Assembly: GCF_021729845.1 (NCBI RefSeq)
Contig: NZ_CP063397.1
Span: 2,432,001 to 2,496,000, forward strand
Length of the DNA stretch: 64,000 bases
Origin: Rhizobium sp. SL42
GTDB lineage: Bacteria > Pseudomonadota > Alphaproteobacteria > Rhizobiales > Rhizobiaceae
Reading direction: 5' to 3'
Made by a program: the position numbers and the translations under genes. A model generated the notes under the pieces. That model worked only from the letters and a program-made list of their open reading frames with translations, ran no database searches and was not told the origin of the DNA. Shown here one piece after another: positions 26,537 to 35,362 of this stretch. Position 1 is the stretch's first letter; each line of letters begins with the position of its first letter.

Positions 26537-28063
26537 ATGGCGTTACTAAGCGTAATCCGACGCTGGCATTTTCGAGAGCATCTATCGATCCGGGAGATTT
26601 GCCGCAGGACCGGCTTATCCCGGAACACCATCCGCAAATATCTGCGAGCCGGCGGCGTGGAGCCGAAGTTCAACGTGCCGGAGAGGCCGAGCAAACTTGA
26701 TCCGTTCGCAGATCGGCTATCGGCCTGGCTGAAGACGGAGTCGAAGAAGAGCCGCAAGCAGAAGCGGACGATGAAGCAGCTCCACGCTGATCTTGTCAGC
26801 CTCGGCTATGAGGGGTCCTACAATCGTGTGGCGGCATTTGCGCGGGAATGGCGCGATGATCGTCAGAGGGAATTGCAGACGACGGGCCGCGGGACATTTG
26901 TGCCCCTGGCGTTCGAACCAGGCGAGGCCTTCCAGTTCGACTGGTCGGAAGATTGGGCGATCATCGGCAATGAGCGCACCAAGCTGCAGATCGCCCACAC
27001 GAAGCTGAGTTACTCCAGGGCCTTCATTGTCCGGGCATACCTCCTGCAGACGCATGAGATGCTGTTCGATGCTCATAACCATGCCTTCCGTGTCTTCGGT
27101 GGCATTCCTGGTCGCGGCATCTACGACAACATGCGCACGGCGATCGACAAGGTCGGTCGTGGCAAGGAGCGCGACGTCAACGTCCGCTTCATGGCGATGG
27201 CCAGCCATTATGTGTTCGAGCCCGAGTTCTGCAATCCGGCTTCCGGGTGGGAGAAGGGACAGGTCGAGAAGAACGTGCAGGATGCGCGTCATCGCTTCTT
27301 TCAACCGATCCCGCGCTTTCCATCACTGGAGGCCCTAAACGATTGGCTTGAGGAGCGTTGCAAGGAGTTCTGGGCTAAGACACCCCACGGTCAGTTGCGT
27401 GGCACTATTGCCGATATCTGGGCCGAGGAAGTCCCAGCTCTCATGGCGCTCTCGAGGCCGTTCGACGGGTTCGTCGAATATACGAAGCGGGTCACGCCCA
27501 CCTGCCTCGTGCATCTGGAGCGCAATCGCTACAGCGTTCCGGCATCCTTCGCCAATCGACCGGTGAGCCTCCGGGTCTATCCGGATCGTGTCGTGGTCGC
27601 CGCAGAAGGCCAGATCGTCTGCGAGCACCGCCGCGTCATCGATCGGTCCCATGATCGGCCGGGTCAGACCATCTACGACTGGCGTCACTATCTGGCGGTG
27701 GTGCAGCGTAAGCCCGGTGCTCTTCGTAACGGCGCACCGTTCATCGAGCTTCCCGATGCATTCCGGACCTTACAGCAATACCTGCTCAAGAAGCCCGGTG
27801 GTGATCGAGAGATGGTCGATATCCTGGCCCTCGTGCTTCAGCACGACGAACGGGCAGTGCTGTCTGCCGTCGACATGGCGCTGAAGTCTGGCGTTCCGAC
27901 CAAGACGCATGTGCTGAACCTGCTGCATCGGCTCGTTGACGGCAAATCCTTCACGCCGCCGACCCTCGATGCCCCTCAGGCACTGACGCTCACCAATGAA
28001 CCCAAGGCCAATGTTGAACGATACGACACCTTGAGAAAGACGGAGGCTCGCCATGCGTCATAA
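26537..28063 (+). CDS. istA: IS21 family transposase IstA
   Basis: 508 residues. An N-terminal helix-turn-helix ([20 protein letters not shown]) is followed by the DDE integrase core: FQFDWSEDW (first Asp), [10 protein letters not shown] (second Asp), and [14 protein letters not shown] (Glu). The ATG at 26537 follows a GGAG motif; an upstream in-frame start at 26471 would lie inside the terminal repeat region and is not used. Overlaps istB by 11 bases. The frame is intact. Confidence 0.92.
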   Translation: MALLSVIRRWHFREHLSIREICRRTGLSRNTIRKYLRAGGVEPKFNVPERPSKLDPFADRLSAWLKTESKKSRKQKRTMKQLHADLVSLGYEGSYNRVAAFAREWRDDRQRELQTTGRGTFVPLAFEPGEAFQFDWSEDWAIIGNERTKLQIAHTKLSYSRAFIVRAYLLQTHEMLFDAHNHAFRVFGGIPGRGIYDNMRTAIDKVGRGKERDVNVRFMAMASHYVFEPEFCNPASGWEKGQVEKNVQDARHRFFQPIPRFPSLEALNDWLEERCKEFWAKTPHGQLRGTIADIWAEEVPALMALSRPFDGFVEYTKRVTPTCLVHLERNRYSVPASFANRPVSLRVYPDRVVVAAEGQIVCEHRRVIDRSHDRPGQTIYDWRHYLAVVQRKPGALRNGAPFIELPDAFRTLQQYLLKKPGGDREMVDILALVLQHDERAVLSAVDMALKSGVPTKTHVLNLLHRLVDGKSFTPPTLDAPQALTLTNEPKANVERYDTLRKTEARHAS

Positions 28064-28865
28064 TCCAGCAAGCGGCGCGATCGTCATCATGCTGCGGCAG
28101 TTGAAGATGCATGGCATGGCTCAGGCAGTCGGAGAGCTTACCGAGCAGGGATCACCCGCATTCGAGGCTGCCCTTCCGATCCTGTCGCAGCTTCTCAAGG
28201 CAGAGACGGCGGAGCGCGAGGTTCGATCAACGGCCTATCAGCTCAAGACAGCACGCTTTCCAGCCTACCGTGACCTGAACGGCTTCGACTTTACCAGCAG
28301 CGAGATCAACGAGGCGCTCGTGCAGCAACTCCATCGCTGCGACTTCCTCGATGATGCCAACAACATCGTCCTGGTCGGCGGACCTGGCACGGGCAAGACG
28401 CACATTGCCACCGCGCTCGGCGTTCAGGCCATTGAGCATCACCACAAGCGAGTGAGGTTCTTCTCGACGGTCGAACTGGTCAACGCGCTCGAGCAAGAGA
28501 AGGCGCAAGGCAAGTCGGGACAGATTGCCAATCGGCTCGTTCACTCCGATCTCGTCATTCTCGACGAGCTGGGATACCTGCCATTCAGCGCTTCAGGCGG
28601 GGCGCTACTCTTCCATCTGCTCAGCAGACTTTATGAGCGCACCAGCGTCATCATCACCACCAACCTCAGCTTCAGTGAATGGGCAAGCGTCTTCGGCGAC
28701 GCAAAGATGACCACCGCGCTGCTCGACAGGCTCACCCACCACTGCCACATCCTCGAAACCGGAAACGACAGCTTCCGCTTCAAGAACAGCTCGGCTCATC
28801 ATCCCAAAACAGCAAAGGAGAAACGCAGGAACTTGACCCCGACCAACAACACGAACGATACCTAA
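28053..28865 (+). CDS. istB: IS21 family helper ATPase IstB
   Basis: 270 residues of the AAA+ IstB/DnaC-like family: Walker [10 protein letters not shown], Walker [13 protein letters not shown], and sensor segment [19 protein letters not shown]. IstB selects target sites and activates IstA. The start overlaps istA by 11 bases, the normal arrangement. It ends just before the inner right repeat of the element. Intact. Confidence 0.92.
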   Translation: MRHNPASGAIVIMLRQLKMHGMAQAVGELTEQGSPAFEAALPILSQLLKAETAEREVRSTAYQLKTARFPAYRDLNGFDFTSSEINEALVQQLHRCDFLDDANNIVLVGGPGTGKTHIATALGVQAIEHHHKRVRFFSTVELVNALEQEKAQGKSGQIANRLVHSDLVILDELGYLPFSASGGALLFHLLSRLYERTSVIITTNLSFSEWASVFGDAKMTTALLDRLTHHCHILETGNDSFRFKNSSAHHPKTAKEKRRNLTPTNNTNDT

Positions 28866-28891
28866 AGGCGGGTCAATTCTCGGTGGAAACG

Positions 28892-28921
28892 TGGAGTGAA
28901 CCCCTCGGGCTGGACCACGAG
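28892..28921 (+). repeat. IS3 left inverted repeat
   Basis: 30 bases, perfect inverted match of 30137-30166. Confidence 0.92.
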
Positions 28922-28968
28922 ACCTGGAAAAACTGATACACTCTGCGGGCCTCAATCGGAGAAGGCTC

Positions 28969-29331
28969 ATGAAGTCCCGAGGTCCATATCGACGGCATTC
29001 GACGCCGTTCAAATTGCAGCTTTGCCAGGATATTCGGAACGGCGTCATCGGACGGCGGGACGCACAGCGCACGTACGGCGTTTCGGCTAACCTCATCCAG
29101 CTATGGCTGACGCAGTTCGATCGCGGCGAACTGAACGACGAGGAGGCTGAGGCCAGCGTTATTGCTGAATACGAGGCCCACATTGCGGCGCTGGAACGTA
29201 AGGTCGGCCAGCTCACAATGGAGCTGGACCTGGTTAAAAAAACTCCGCGTCAGCCGATCGCCGGCGACAGCGGGAAGTCCTCCATCATCACCGGTCCCCG
29301 GCCTGTTCTATCCGACGGGGGTGTAAAGTGA
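28969..29331 (+). CDS. IS3 family transposase OrfA
   Basis: 120 residues: helix-turn-helix (FKLQLCQDIRNGVIGRRDAQ, RTYGVSANLIQLWLTQF) and a leucine-zipper-like helix (EYEAHIAALERKVGQLTMEL). A run of seven A (29236-29242, read AAA AAA A) after LDLV is a candidate -1 slippage site: the -1 frame is open from there into orfB, giving the usual IS3 OrfAB fusion. Overlaps orfB by four bases. Confidence 0.85.
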   Translation: MKSRGPYRRHSTPFKLQLCQDIRNGVIGRRDAQRTYGVSANLIQLWLTQFDRGELNDEEAEASVIAEYEAHIAALERKVGQLTMELDLVKKTPRQPIAGDSGKSSIITGPRPVLSDGGVK

Positions 29332-30126
29332 CCGATCTCCCGAGGAGCACTTACTATTACCGATCGACGACAAAGGCTTTGAATCTCGGCGACAGCGAGC
29401 TCGTTGCAATCATCGAGGACATCCAGGACGAGCTGCCTTGCTATGGATACCGACGCGTCACGCATGAGCTTCAGCGAAGAGGCCACCTCGTCAATCACAA
29501 GCGGGTCGCCCGCGTCATGCGTGCCAATGGCCTCGGGATCAAGCCTCGCAAGCGGTATGTTCGCACGACGGATAGCAACCACGGTTCGCCGATCTACCCA
29601 AACCTCTATCGCAACGTGATCCCGGCGCGACCCGATATGGTCTGGGTGGCAGACTTCACTTAACATCCGCATCGCCGTCGGCTTCTGCTATCTTGCCGTC
29701 ATTCTCGACGCTTGCAGCCGGAAAGTCGTCGGCTATGGCCTGTCGAAACGACTGGATACGCCGCTGGCGCTGGCCGCACTACATTCGGCCATCGAGAACA
29801 GAAAGCCTCCGCCTGGCTGCATTCACCACACGGACCGCGGATGCCAATACGCAAGTGAGACCTTTCGACGAGCGCTCGATGCCGCCGGCCTGCAGGGTTC
29901 CATGAGCGCCGTCGGTAACCCGTACCATAATGCGCAGGCAGAGAGCTTTATGAAGACCCTGAAAGTAGAAGACATCTATCCTGCCGGCTACGAAACCTTC
30001 GCGGACGTCGCCGAGCGATTGCCCAGGTTCATCGAAGAAGTCTACAATGCCAAACGGTTGCACTCGGCCCTTGGCTACATGTCGCCAGCAGAATTTGAAA
30101 CCCAACTCGCCCAGCAGGCGGCTTAG
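29328..30126 (+). pseudogene. IS3 family transposase OrfB, frameshifted
   Basis: The first part ([44 protein letters not shown]) stops at TAA 29661-29663. Removing one A there restores [34 protein letters not shown] and [16 protein letters not shown] to 30126, giving a complete DDE core (Asp in ADFT, Asp in HTDRG, Glu in QAESF). So a single inserted base broke an otherwise complete transposase. This copy should not move by itself. Confidence 0.9.
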
Positions 30127-30136
30127 TTTGAAGCGC

Positions 30137-30166
30137 CTCGTGGTCCAGCCCGAGGGGTTCACTCCA
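30137..30166 (-). repeat. IS3 right inverted repeat
   Basis: Perfect inverted match of 28892-28921; followed by the target duplication ACG. Confidence 0.92.
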
Positions 30167-30169
30167 ACG

Positions 30170-30196
30170 CCGGGTCAGCTCTCAGTGGAAATCAAC
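30170..30196 (-). repeat. IS21 right terminal inverted repeat
   Basis: Reverse complement of 26426-26452; now separated from the rest of the IS21 element by the IS3 insertion. Confidence 0.9.
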
Positions 30197-30197
30197 A

Positions 30198-30408
30198 AGA
30201 CAACAGATCAAACCGGGGCATTTTTGTCTTGGTTCAAAGGGGCAAGCAGGCAAATTGGGACCTTCCCGGCGGGCTTGGCCGCGTAGACTTCGACGGTTTG
30301 ATCGCGGCTCTTCAACAGAAATGGGTTGACCTGTCGCCGCACTATCCGGGAATCGACGACATTACCGTGATCGGAATCGACCTAACCAAACGTGACAAGA
30401 AGGTTTAG
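30198..30408 (+). pseudogene. Orphan C-terminal gene fragment beside the IS21 element
   Basis: An open frame with no start runs from the IS21 right end to TAG 30406-30408: SNRGIFVLVQRGKQANWDLP, then GGLGRVDFDGLIAALQQKW, then HYPGIDDITVIGIDLTKRDK and KV. It has coding-like codon choice and a natural-looking end, so it is probably the tail of a gene lost to the deletion that accompanied the IS insertion. I do not recognise the family. It is not the missing IS66 sequence. Confidence 0.4.
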
Positions 30409-30459
30409 ATGGCATCGCCGCCAACCAAAACACGACTCGCCTTTTGGGACAGCTGATAG

Positions 30460-31941
30460 TCAGAGGCCAGCTCTACGAAATCCCTCGACGAACAGTTCGC
30501 GGTGCCATCGCTCTTTATGCTCCACCGCAGAAGGCCAATAATTAACATCAACGCCGGGCTCGGTCCTTCGGGCTCGATTGACAAAAATGTCCGCGCGATC
30601 ACGGCGATCCAAAAAGGCCCAGCTTGCAGCGGCGAGCCTATCTGCTCGCGCCGGGTAGGACATCCCGTCGATGCAAGCTAGCGCGCTGTCAAATCGTCTT
30701 AAGGCAAAATTGGCCTCGGCTGCGGTCAGCATGTAAGAGTCCGGGCTCAGAGGATTTAAATTGAATGCTTTTTCCATCTTTTCGAGCGCGATCGTCGGCT
30801 GCGACAATTGGACCAACGCCGCTGCATGATCGGCGATAACGTCAGCGTAGTGGGGACCATTGTCCTCTGCGAGTTCAAATGCATGTAGACCGTCGTCAAA
30901 GGCGCCGCGAAGCATTTGCGCGATTCCAAGCTCCCTATACCCACCTGACAGATTGTTTCCCAGTGCGAGCGCCTTCGATGCGGTGGACTCGGCTAACTTC
31001 AGGAGTTCGATGTCACCACCTGCGGTTAGCAACCACTCCTTGTGAAATGTCCGAGCCAGCAAACACAACGCTGGAGCAAAATGAGGATCTGTCGACAAAG
31101 CCGCTCTTGCCGCCTTTCGAGCCCTCCTTACATCAGGCAACGAGGAACCATTAAGCCAGCGCTTAGCAAGGAGGTAATGGTTATAGGCGTCAGCACTGAT
31201 GTCCAAATTGGGACTTATGGACTGACTGTGTTCGATTCCTTTCGCAATCGACTGCACTATTCGCCGCGAAATCAACCGCTTACGATCGGGAAGATCGTGC
31301 TGATTAAGGCTGTAAGTTGCGGCCCAAAGAATTTCGCTTTTCTCTCTGAAGATCAACTGCGTGAACAGCGCCAAATCGCCGTCCGTTTGAACAATCCTCG
31401 AATCCAAAACATATGCGATGGAGTGGTTCTCCAGGAAAGTGGCACGAACCTCGGGTTTGGTGGCAATCATCTTGGCGGTGTACGGTGCGACGACGACAAC
31501 GCCTGTTAAGGCGCATAGTTCAATCGTAATATCCTCAATCAAGGAAGTGATCATCAAATTCGTCTTGGCGAGACCAGAACGAATGGCCGGAGGCAATATG
31601 ACTAGTCGTGGAGCTGCACTGCCAGATGATGTCTGAGGACCGAGAGGACGGCTTTCCTCAAATCCCTCGGATTGGCGAACAACAGTCGCTGTACCGAACG
31701 ACGCAGAATGGCTCAATCCACCCTCTATCAGCTGGAAATGCCGATCACTGCCAGCGTCCGGCGTGGAATGGGTTGACACGTCTGTTTTGAAAACCTCATC
31801 GCAGAGCGCTCGCCACATTTGCGCGTCTGGCAGCCGCCCCTCGGAGAAAAGAGACGGGAAAATGTCGGCGTCGTAGTGGTCATCACTAGAGTACGCAATC
31901 AGTTTTCTGTGATAAAATCTACGCGTTCTCTTGATCGTCAT
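30460..31941 (-). CDS. TolB-like/TPR protein related to cyclase- or CadC-type regulators, DNA-binding part absent
   Basis: 493 residues. Residues about 110-235 resemble the TolB-like domain found in rhizobial adenylate-cyclase and winged-helix regulators (LVILPPAIRSG, LIEDITIELCALTGVVVVAP, IAYVLDSRIVQTDGDLALFT, EILWAATYSL). The remainder is TPR helices (FAPALCLLARTFHKEWL, LAESTASKALALGNNLSGGY, ELGIAQMLRGAFDDGLHAFE) and the usual C-terminal RARRTEPGVDVNYW segment. No winged helix, cyclase domain or membrane segment is visible. The ATG at 31941 has GGGAGG upstream and overlaps the stop of the preceding gene (ATGA). Possibly a signalling or scaffold protein acting with its partner. Confidence 0.6.
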   Translation of the reverse strand: MTIKRTRRFYHRKLIAYSSDDHYDADIFPSLFSEGRLPDAQMWRALCDEVFKTDVSTHSTPDAGSDRHFQLIEGGLSHSASFGTATVVRQSEGFEESRPLGPQTSSGSAAPRLVILPPAIRSGLAKTNLMITSLIEDITIELCALTGVVVVAPYTAKMIATKPEVRATFLENHSIAYVLDSRIVQTDGDLALFTQLIFREKSEILWAATYSLNQHDLPDRKRLISRRIVQSIAKGIEHSQSISPNLDISADAYNHYLLAKRWLNGSSLPDVRRARKAARAALSTDPHFAPALCLLARTFHKEWLLTAGGDIELLKLAESTASKALALGNNLSGGYRELGIAQMLRGAFDDGLHAFELAEDNGPHYADVIADHAAALVQLSQPTIALEKMEKAFNLNPLSPDSYMLTAAEANFALRRFDSALACIDGMSYPARADRLAAASWAFLDRRDRADIFVNRARRTEPGVDVNYWPSAVEHKERWHRELFVEGFRRAGL

Positions 31942-32519
31942 TTTGCTGCCTCCCTCAGAGGGGTGCGACGCTCGCTCGCGACGGATTCGATGAGCCGAAC
32001 ATTTTCGATATGAACTTTCATCATCACGTCATGCAGGCGTGAGGTGCCGGAAAGCGGTCGCCGGTTTCCATTCTTGTTGCTGAATGCGATCAGACCAAAA
32101 AGCGCGGCGGAATCACAAATGCGGTTAATATTGGTTTGCATCGCCTTCACCTCGTCTGGATCGGACAGGCCAGCCTGACGGCAGTAAAGCGTTCCCAAGC
32201 CATTCTTCGTCAGGGGAGATTTGGTGAAATGTTTCGTGAGGCCCATGGAGTCAAGCACGTCTCTAGGAACGAATTCCGATTCCTTCCAGATAACCGTCAA
32301 GCAATCTTGCGACGTTCGAGTGCGTAATCTGTTGTAAGCACCTTTGAATTTGATATCCGATCTCATTTCGTTGGCGAAAACGGGACGGACGACTTCCTCG
32401 AACACCACGCGGTAAGTTCTCGCTATCTCGGCGGTGAGTTGAGCGGACGCGATGGCAAGAGCAATGGACGAACGCTCTGTCTCGCGATGCTCTTGCTCGG
32501 AAGGCCCGAGTCCATTCAT
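31938..32519 (-). CDS. Unrecognised 193-residue partner of the TolB-like/TPR protein
   Basis: The N-terminal half is helical (SSIALAIASAQLTAEIARTY, RVVFEEVVRPVFANEM); the middle (VPRDVLDSMGLTKHFTKSPL, then GLGTLYCRQAGLSDPDEVKA) and the end (CDSAALFGLIAFSNKNGNRR, LHDVMMKVHIE) could be winged-helix-like, but I cannot assign a family. It is first of a two-gene minus-strand unit with a four-base ATGA overlap. Divergent from a small + strand membrane protein at 32740, so regulation of neighbouring genes is conceivable; nothing proves it. Confidence 0.6.
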   Translation of the reverse strand: MNGLGPSEQEHRETERSSIALAIASAQLTAEIARTYRVVFEEVVRPVFANEMRSDIKFKGAYNRLRTRTSQDCLTVIWKESEFVPRDVLDSMGLTKHFTKSPLTKNGLGTLYCRQAGLSDPDEVKAMQTNINRICDSAALFGLIAFSNKNGNRRPLSGTSRLHDVMMKVHIENVRLIESVASERRTPLREAAK

Positions 32520-32739
32520 GTCTCACCTTTACGTTGCGGTGGCGGCATTTGAAGAACTTACACGCACCGGGTTCGACAATCTATTATGCAATTTGTTGAA
32601 TCAGGAACTTGATACATTCTGTACGAACTTCCCGTTCGAAGCCGCGGCTCTAGTATTCTGTCCCTCCAAAATATCCAATTTCTCGTTCAAAATTAATCAG
32701 TTACCTTGGCAGCGTTCAAACCAGCCGAAAGGATTTGAC
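32520..32739. promoter_or_regulatory. Divergent intergenic region, probable promoters for both sides
   Basis: 220 fairly AT-rich bases between two divergently read genes. It contains the imperfect palindrome GAACTTCCCGTTC (32625-32637), a possible operator. No confident -35/-10 pair can be named. Confidence 0.35.
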
Positions 32740-32892
32740 ATGTCTCGCCCGGTATTCATCTGTATTCCGGTTCCGTGGTCGACAAAACCGGCGACCATCA
32801 CGATTTCCAACCTTGTCGCCGGCATGATCGTGGCTGCGGTATCATTCATTGTCATCGCGGCATACATTGCGCACGAAATCTACATTCATTAA
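32740..32892 (+). CDS. Small 50-residue membrane protein
   Basis: MSRPVFICIPVPWSTKPATI leads into one transmembrane segment (ISNLVAGMIVAAVSFIVIAA) and ends YIAHEIYIH. ATG 32740 is preceded by AAAGGA at a good distance. It stands alone between the minus-strand pair and a gene-poor stretch. The function is unknown. Confidence 0.45.
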   Translation: MSRPVFICIPVPWSTKPATITISNLVAGMIVAAVSFIVIAAYIAHEIYIH

Positions 32893-33419
32893 GGATTTCC
32901 CAGAGCGGTGCTCGGTGTAACGGCGGGATGGGCGGCTATCCCTGATGGTTAACAGTTAATGCTGCCCGCGTCCGGTGGCTGCGCCGGGCTCTATTCCGCC
33001 CGTGCTGGGGGCGCGGCCTCCACCGAACCCGTTTGCGGTTTCGGCCCATGCGGGTGACGATCCCTGGCAGGAGTGCGGCGGCGTCTGATGCTCAGCCGCC
33101 ATTTTTTCTGCGCACGGAGCCCGCGCGCGGAACCCTTTTTATCCAGCTTACACCGACGACCGGGGCTTGTCCCAATAGCCTCAGTTCCTCCGGCCCACTC
33201 CATTCGGCGAGCCGCTACGCTGGTCTCGCCTCCCGTGTTGTCGGAACGCCCCGCCCTTGGGCGGTGAGGCTTTGGAGCCCCGTTCTTACGGTCGATCATC
33301 CAATCCGCCCGCGCACGCGGGCTTTTTATTGGACGCTCGGCGCTGGCCAAGGGTTCAGGCGCGGCTTTTAGAAAGAAAGAGCTTCGCAGGTTCAACCCTT
33401 CAAAAGGCGCGGCTTTGCC
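32893..33419. other. Gene-poor GC-rich stretch
   Basis: About 527 bases with no supported gene. The texture (GC-rich, overlapping long frames without motifs) resembles plasmid backbone spacer. Confidence 0.4.
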
Positions 33420-33914
33420 ATGAAACAGGATATTTACGAGAGGATCAAGCAGGCCGAAGCCACGATCAAGGCGATGACGAAGACCAACGGCAATGTAAAG
33501 CTGTTGAAGACCATCCCTGGCATCGGGGAATTCTTCGCCCGGCTGATCGATGCCGAGATTGACGACATCGACCGCTTCCGGAATCCGAAGAAGCTAGCCG
33601 CCTATGCCGGGCTTGTTCCCTCGACCTATTCGAGCGGTGGCAAGACCTTTCATGGGAAGATTATCAAGCAGGGCAACAAGTGGCTGCGCTGGGCCTTCGT
33701 TGAGGCCGTTGCACCGGCAGTCGCTTCCGAGTTGCAGCTTCGTGCGACAAATGAACATCTGAAGTTGAATGGAACCAACAAGGCGCGCGTCGCGATCGCG
33801 CGCAAGCTTTTGACGATCACCTTCCAGATCCTGCGTGACCAGCGCCCTTACGAGCGGCGCGGCGTCAATAGTGATGAGGGTGCGTCGGCAACGATATCCC
33901 GGCTGTCCCGATGA
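33420..33914 (+). pseudogene. IS110-family transposase C-terminal fragment
   Basis: 164 residues matching the second (Transposase_20-type) half of IS110 transposases: LLKTIPGIGEFFARLIDAEI, FRNPKKLAAYAGLVPSTYSS, GGKTFHGKIIKQGNKWLRWA, and ARKLLTITFQILRDQ. The catalytic N-terminal DEDD half is absent upstream, so the gene is 5'-truncated. A possible N-terminal relic of the same family lies far away at 8584. Confidence 0.8.
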
Positions 33915-34497
33915 TTTCTTAGCTAGCCCGGCAGGTCTGGGCTGAGCTCTTATCGGAGAATGGGAAACCGGGAACCGAACGCCACTATGTGACCGAAGCC
34001 GGAAAGGAAACGGCATCAGGGGCACGGATTGGAGAATGGTTCAAGACCGAAGGACGGTACACGCTGTCCTTCGAACGGGGAAGATTTTGCCGACCGGCCG
34101 AAACGCCGCTCAAAGTAGAACCGAACCCAGGGAAAGCTACGAAAACAAGCCGTTTTTTCCTTGTGTTCTTTCATTGGAGAAATCAGCATAGCGCCGGCCG
34201 AAGACCGGGATTTCGGGAGTTCTCGTCGCGAAAGGCGCGGACGAAGGGCAGCCGCAGGAGCTTCAACATCGTGGCCCGAAGGAGAAGCGGGACCGACTGC
34301 GCCCGCGCATTGCGCAGCCGCTGCCGGAGGAGGGAAGGGGAGTGCCAAGGGAATGGTGCCAGGGCAACCCCTTGCGCCTGTTTTTCGCCGTTCGACACGG
34401 CGCGAGACAGGCAGTCTTCCGCAGCCTTTTCGATTACCATCGCCATCGATGACATGGGAGCGCGCCGCCAGACACGGCGACGCTCTTGCGATCCTGC
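33915..34497. other. Gene-poor stretch between IS110 and DUF932 relics
   Basis: About 580 bases; overlapping frames on both strands without recognisable domain or ribosome-binding sites. Probably decayed plasmid-type backbone. Confidence 0.4.
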
Positions 34498-34857
34498 TCA
34501 GGATTTCAGGGCAGCCATTCGCTCGCCGAGTAGCCATAGCGCCTTGTTGAGCTTGATATCCTGATCGAAGCCATTCACGGCGCGCGACTTGACGCGGCGC
34601 GGCCTGCCGAGACCGTCGCGGCCGGCGCCACGTAATCCACCCTTGATCGCGTTTTCCTGCACCACGTTCCAGACCGTCCAAAGGTCGTCGGCACGGTCGT
34701 CGTGACGGCGGGGAATGAGAAACTGCTCCGACTTGATCGGCGTTTTAGTCTCTCCCTCGTTGTCGCAAAATCTGAGAACATGAGCAGCGTCGGCCAGAAT
34801 GTCCTGTTCGTCGCGCTTGAGCCGCAGTGTTGACCATTCCTGTGGCGCCGCAAGCGT
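34498..34857 (-). pseudogene. DUF932 protein C-terminal relic
   Basis: The minus-strand frame reads STLRLKRDEQDILADAAHVL, then TPIKSEQFLIPRRHDDRADD, LWTVWNVVQENAIKGGLRGA, VNGFDQDIKLNKALWLLGER and MAALKS. This is the C-terminal third of DUF932 proteins, which are common on rhizobial plasmids and conjugative elements. The N-terminal two thirds are missing, so it is a 5'-truncated relic. Confidence 0.65.
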
Positions 34858-35362
34858 GCGTTCGGCTTGCCACCGCGCTTCGCAGACATGGTGACGCAGT
34901 CGTTTCGGCTGCTCTGACCTGCATGGCTGAGGCATGTAAGGGTGAACCACTCACACACGGTGCTTCGATCTTCGGTGCGCTCGTGCGTATCTATGCCAAT
35001 CCCCCCGAGGGCTTCGATCCCGACGAACTCGTACCAACACTGAGGCGATTCGCGCTCCGCTTCGAAGTATTTACAGCGGGAATGAAAACAGATGTAGTTT
35101 TAGGGCAATCTAAAGTTGCTAAATACTCAATGGTTACTTTTATAGTTGAGATTTGCGCATCCAAAGGGCAAGCTGATATTCAGCAAAATCGATCGTTAGC
35201 GGAGGCGAGCGGTGTCTGCGGACGCAAGTGCGATAAACCCAGCATAGCACCTGGGGGCTTTGCACTCGTCAAACGAAATCACTGCCCGGGTAAGTCACCC
35301 GAACTACAAGTTACAGTCATTTTGTAATTCACCAGCGCATCTCAAAAAAAGGAATAGGGCCT
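34858..35362. other. Upstream region of RTX gene 2
   Basis: About 500 bases. The first 200 could be a gene fragment (+ strand ASIFGALVRIYANPPEGFDP, ELVPTLRRFALRFEVF), family unknown. From about 35080 the sequence is AT-rich and probably holds the promoter of cluster 2. Confidence 0.4.

Larger units (their letters stand above)
28892..30166 (+). mobile_element. IS3-family element inserted in the right end of IS21
   Basis: 1,275 bp with 30-bp perfect inverted repeats (28892-28921 and 30137-30166) starting TGGAGTGAACCCC and ending in CA, as in IS3. It is flanked by a 3-bp direct repeat ACG (28889-28891 and 30167-30169), the expected target duplication. It lies between the inner and outer right repeats of the IS21 element. 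It carries orfA and a frameshifted orfB. Confidence 0.93.
26425..30197 (+). mobile_element. IS21-family element carrying an IS3 insertion
   Basis: Bounded by perfect inverted repeats (26426-26452 and 30170-30196, 27 bp; ends TG...CA). As usual for IS21, sub-terminal repeats are present: a second left copy at 26464-26485 and an inner right copy at 28870-28890 related by TTTCCA..GAGAATTGACCC. It encodes istA and istB. An IS3-family element (28892-30166) sits between the inner and outer right repeats. No target duplication is visible at the outer ends (flanks CCCGTT and AGACAA differ), so the flanks have been rearranged. Confidence 0.85.

Noticed and set aside
32991..33395. 134-codon minus-strand frame in the GC-rich spacer
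   Set aside because: Low-complexity Arg/Ala/Gly/Pro composition, no ribosome-binding site or domain.
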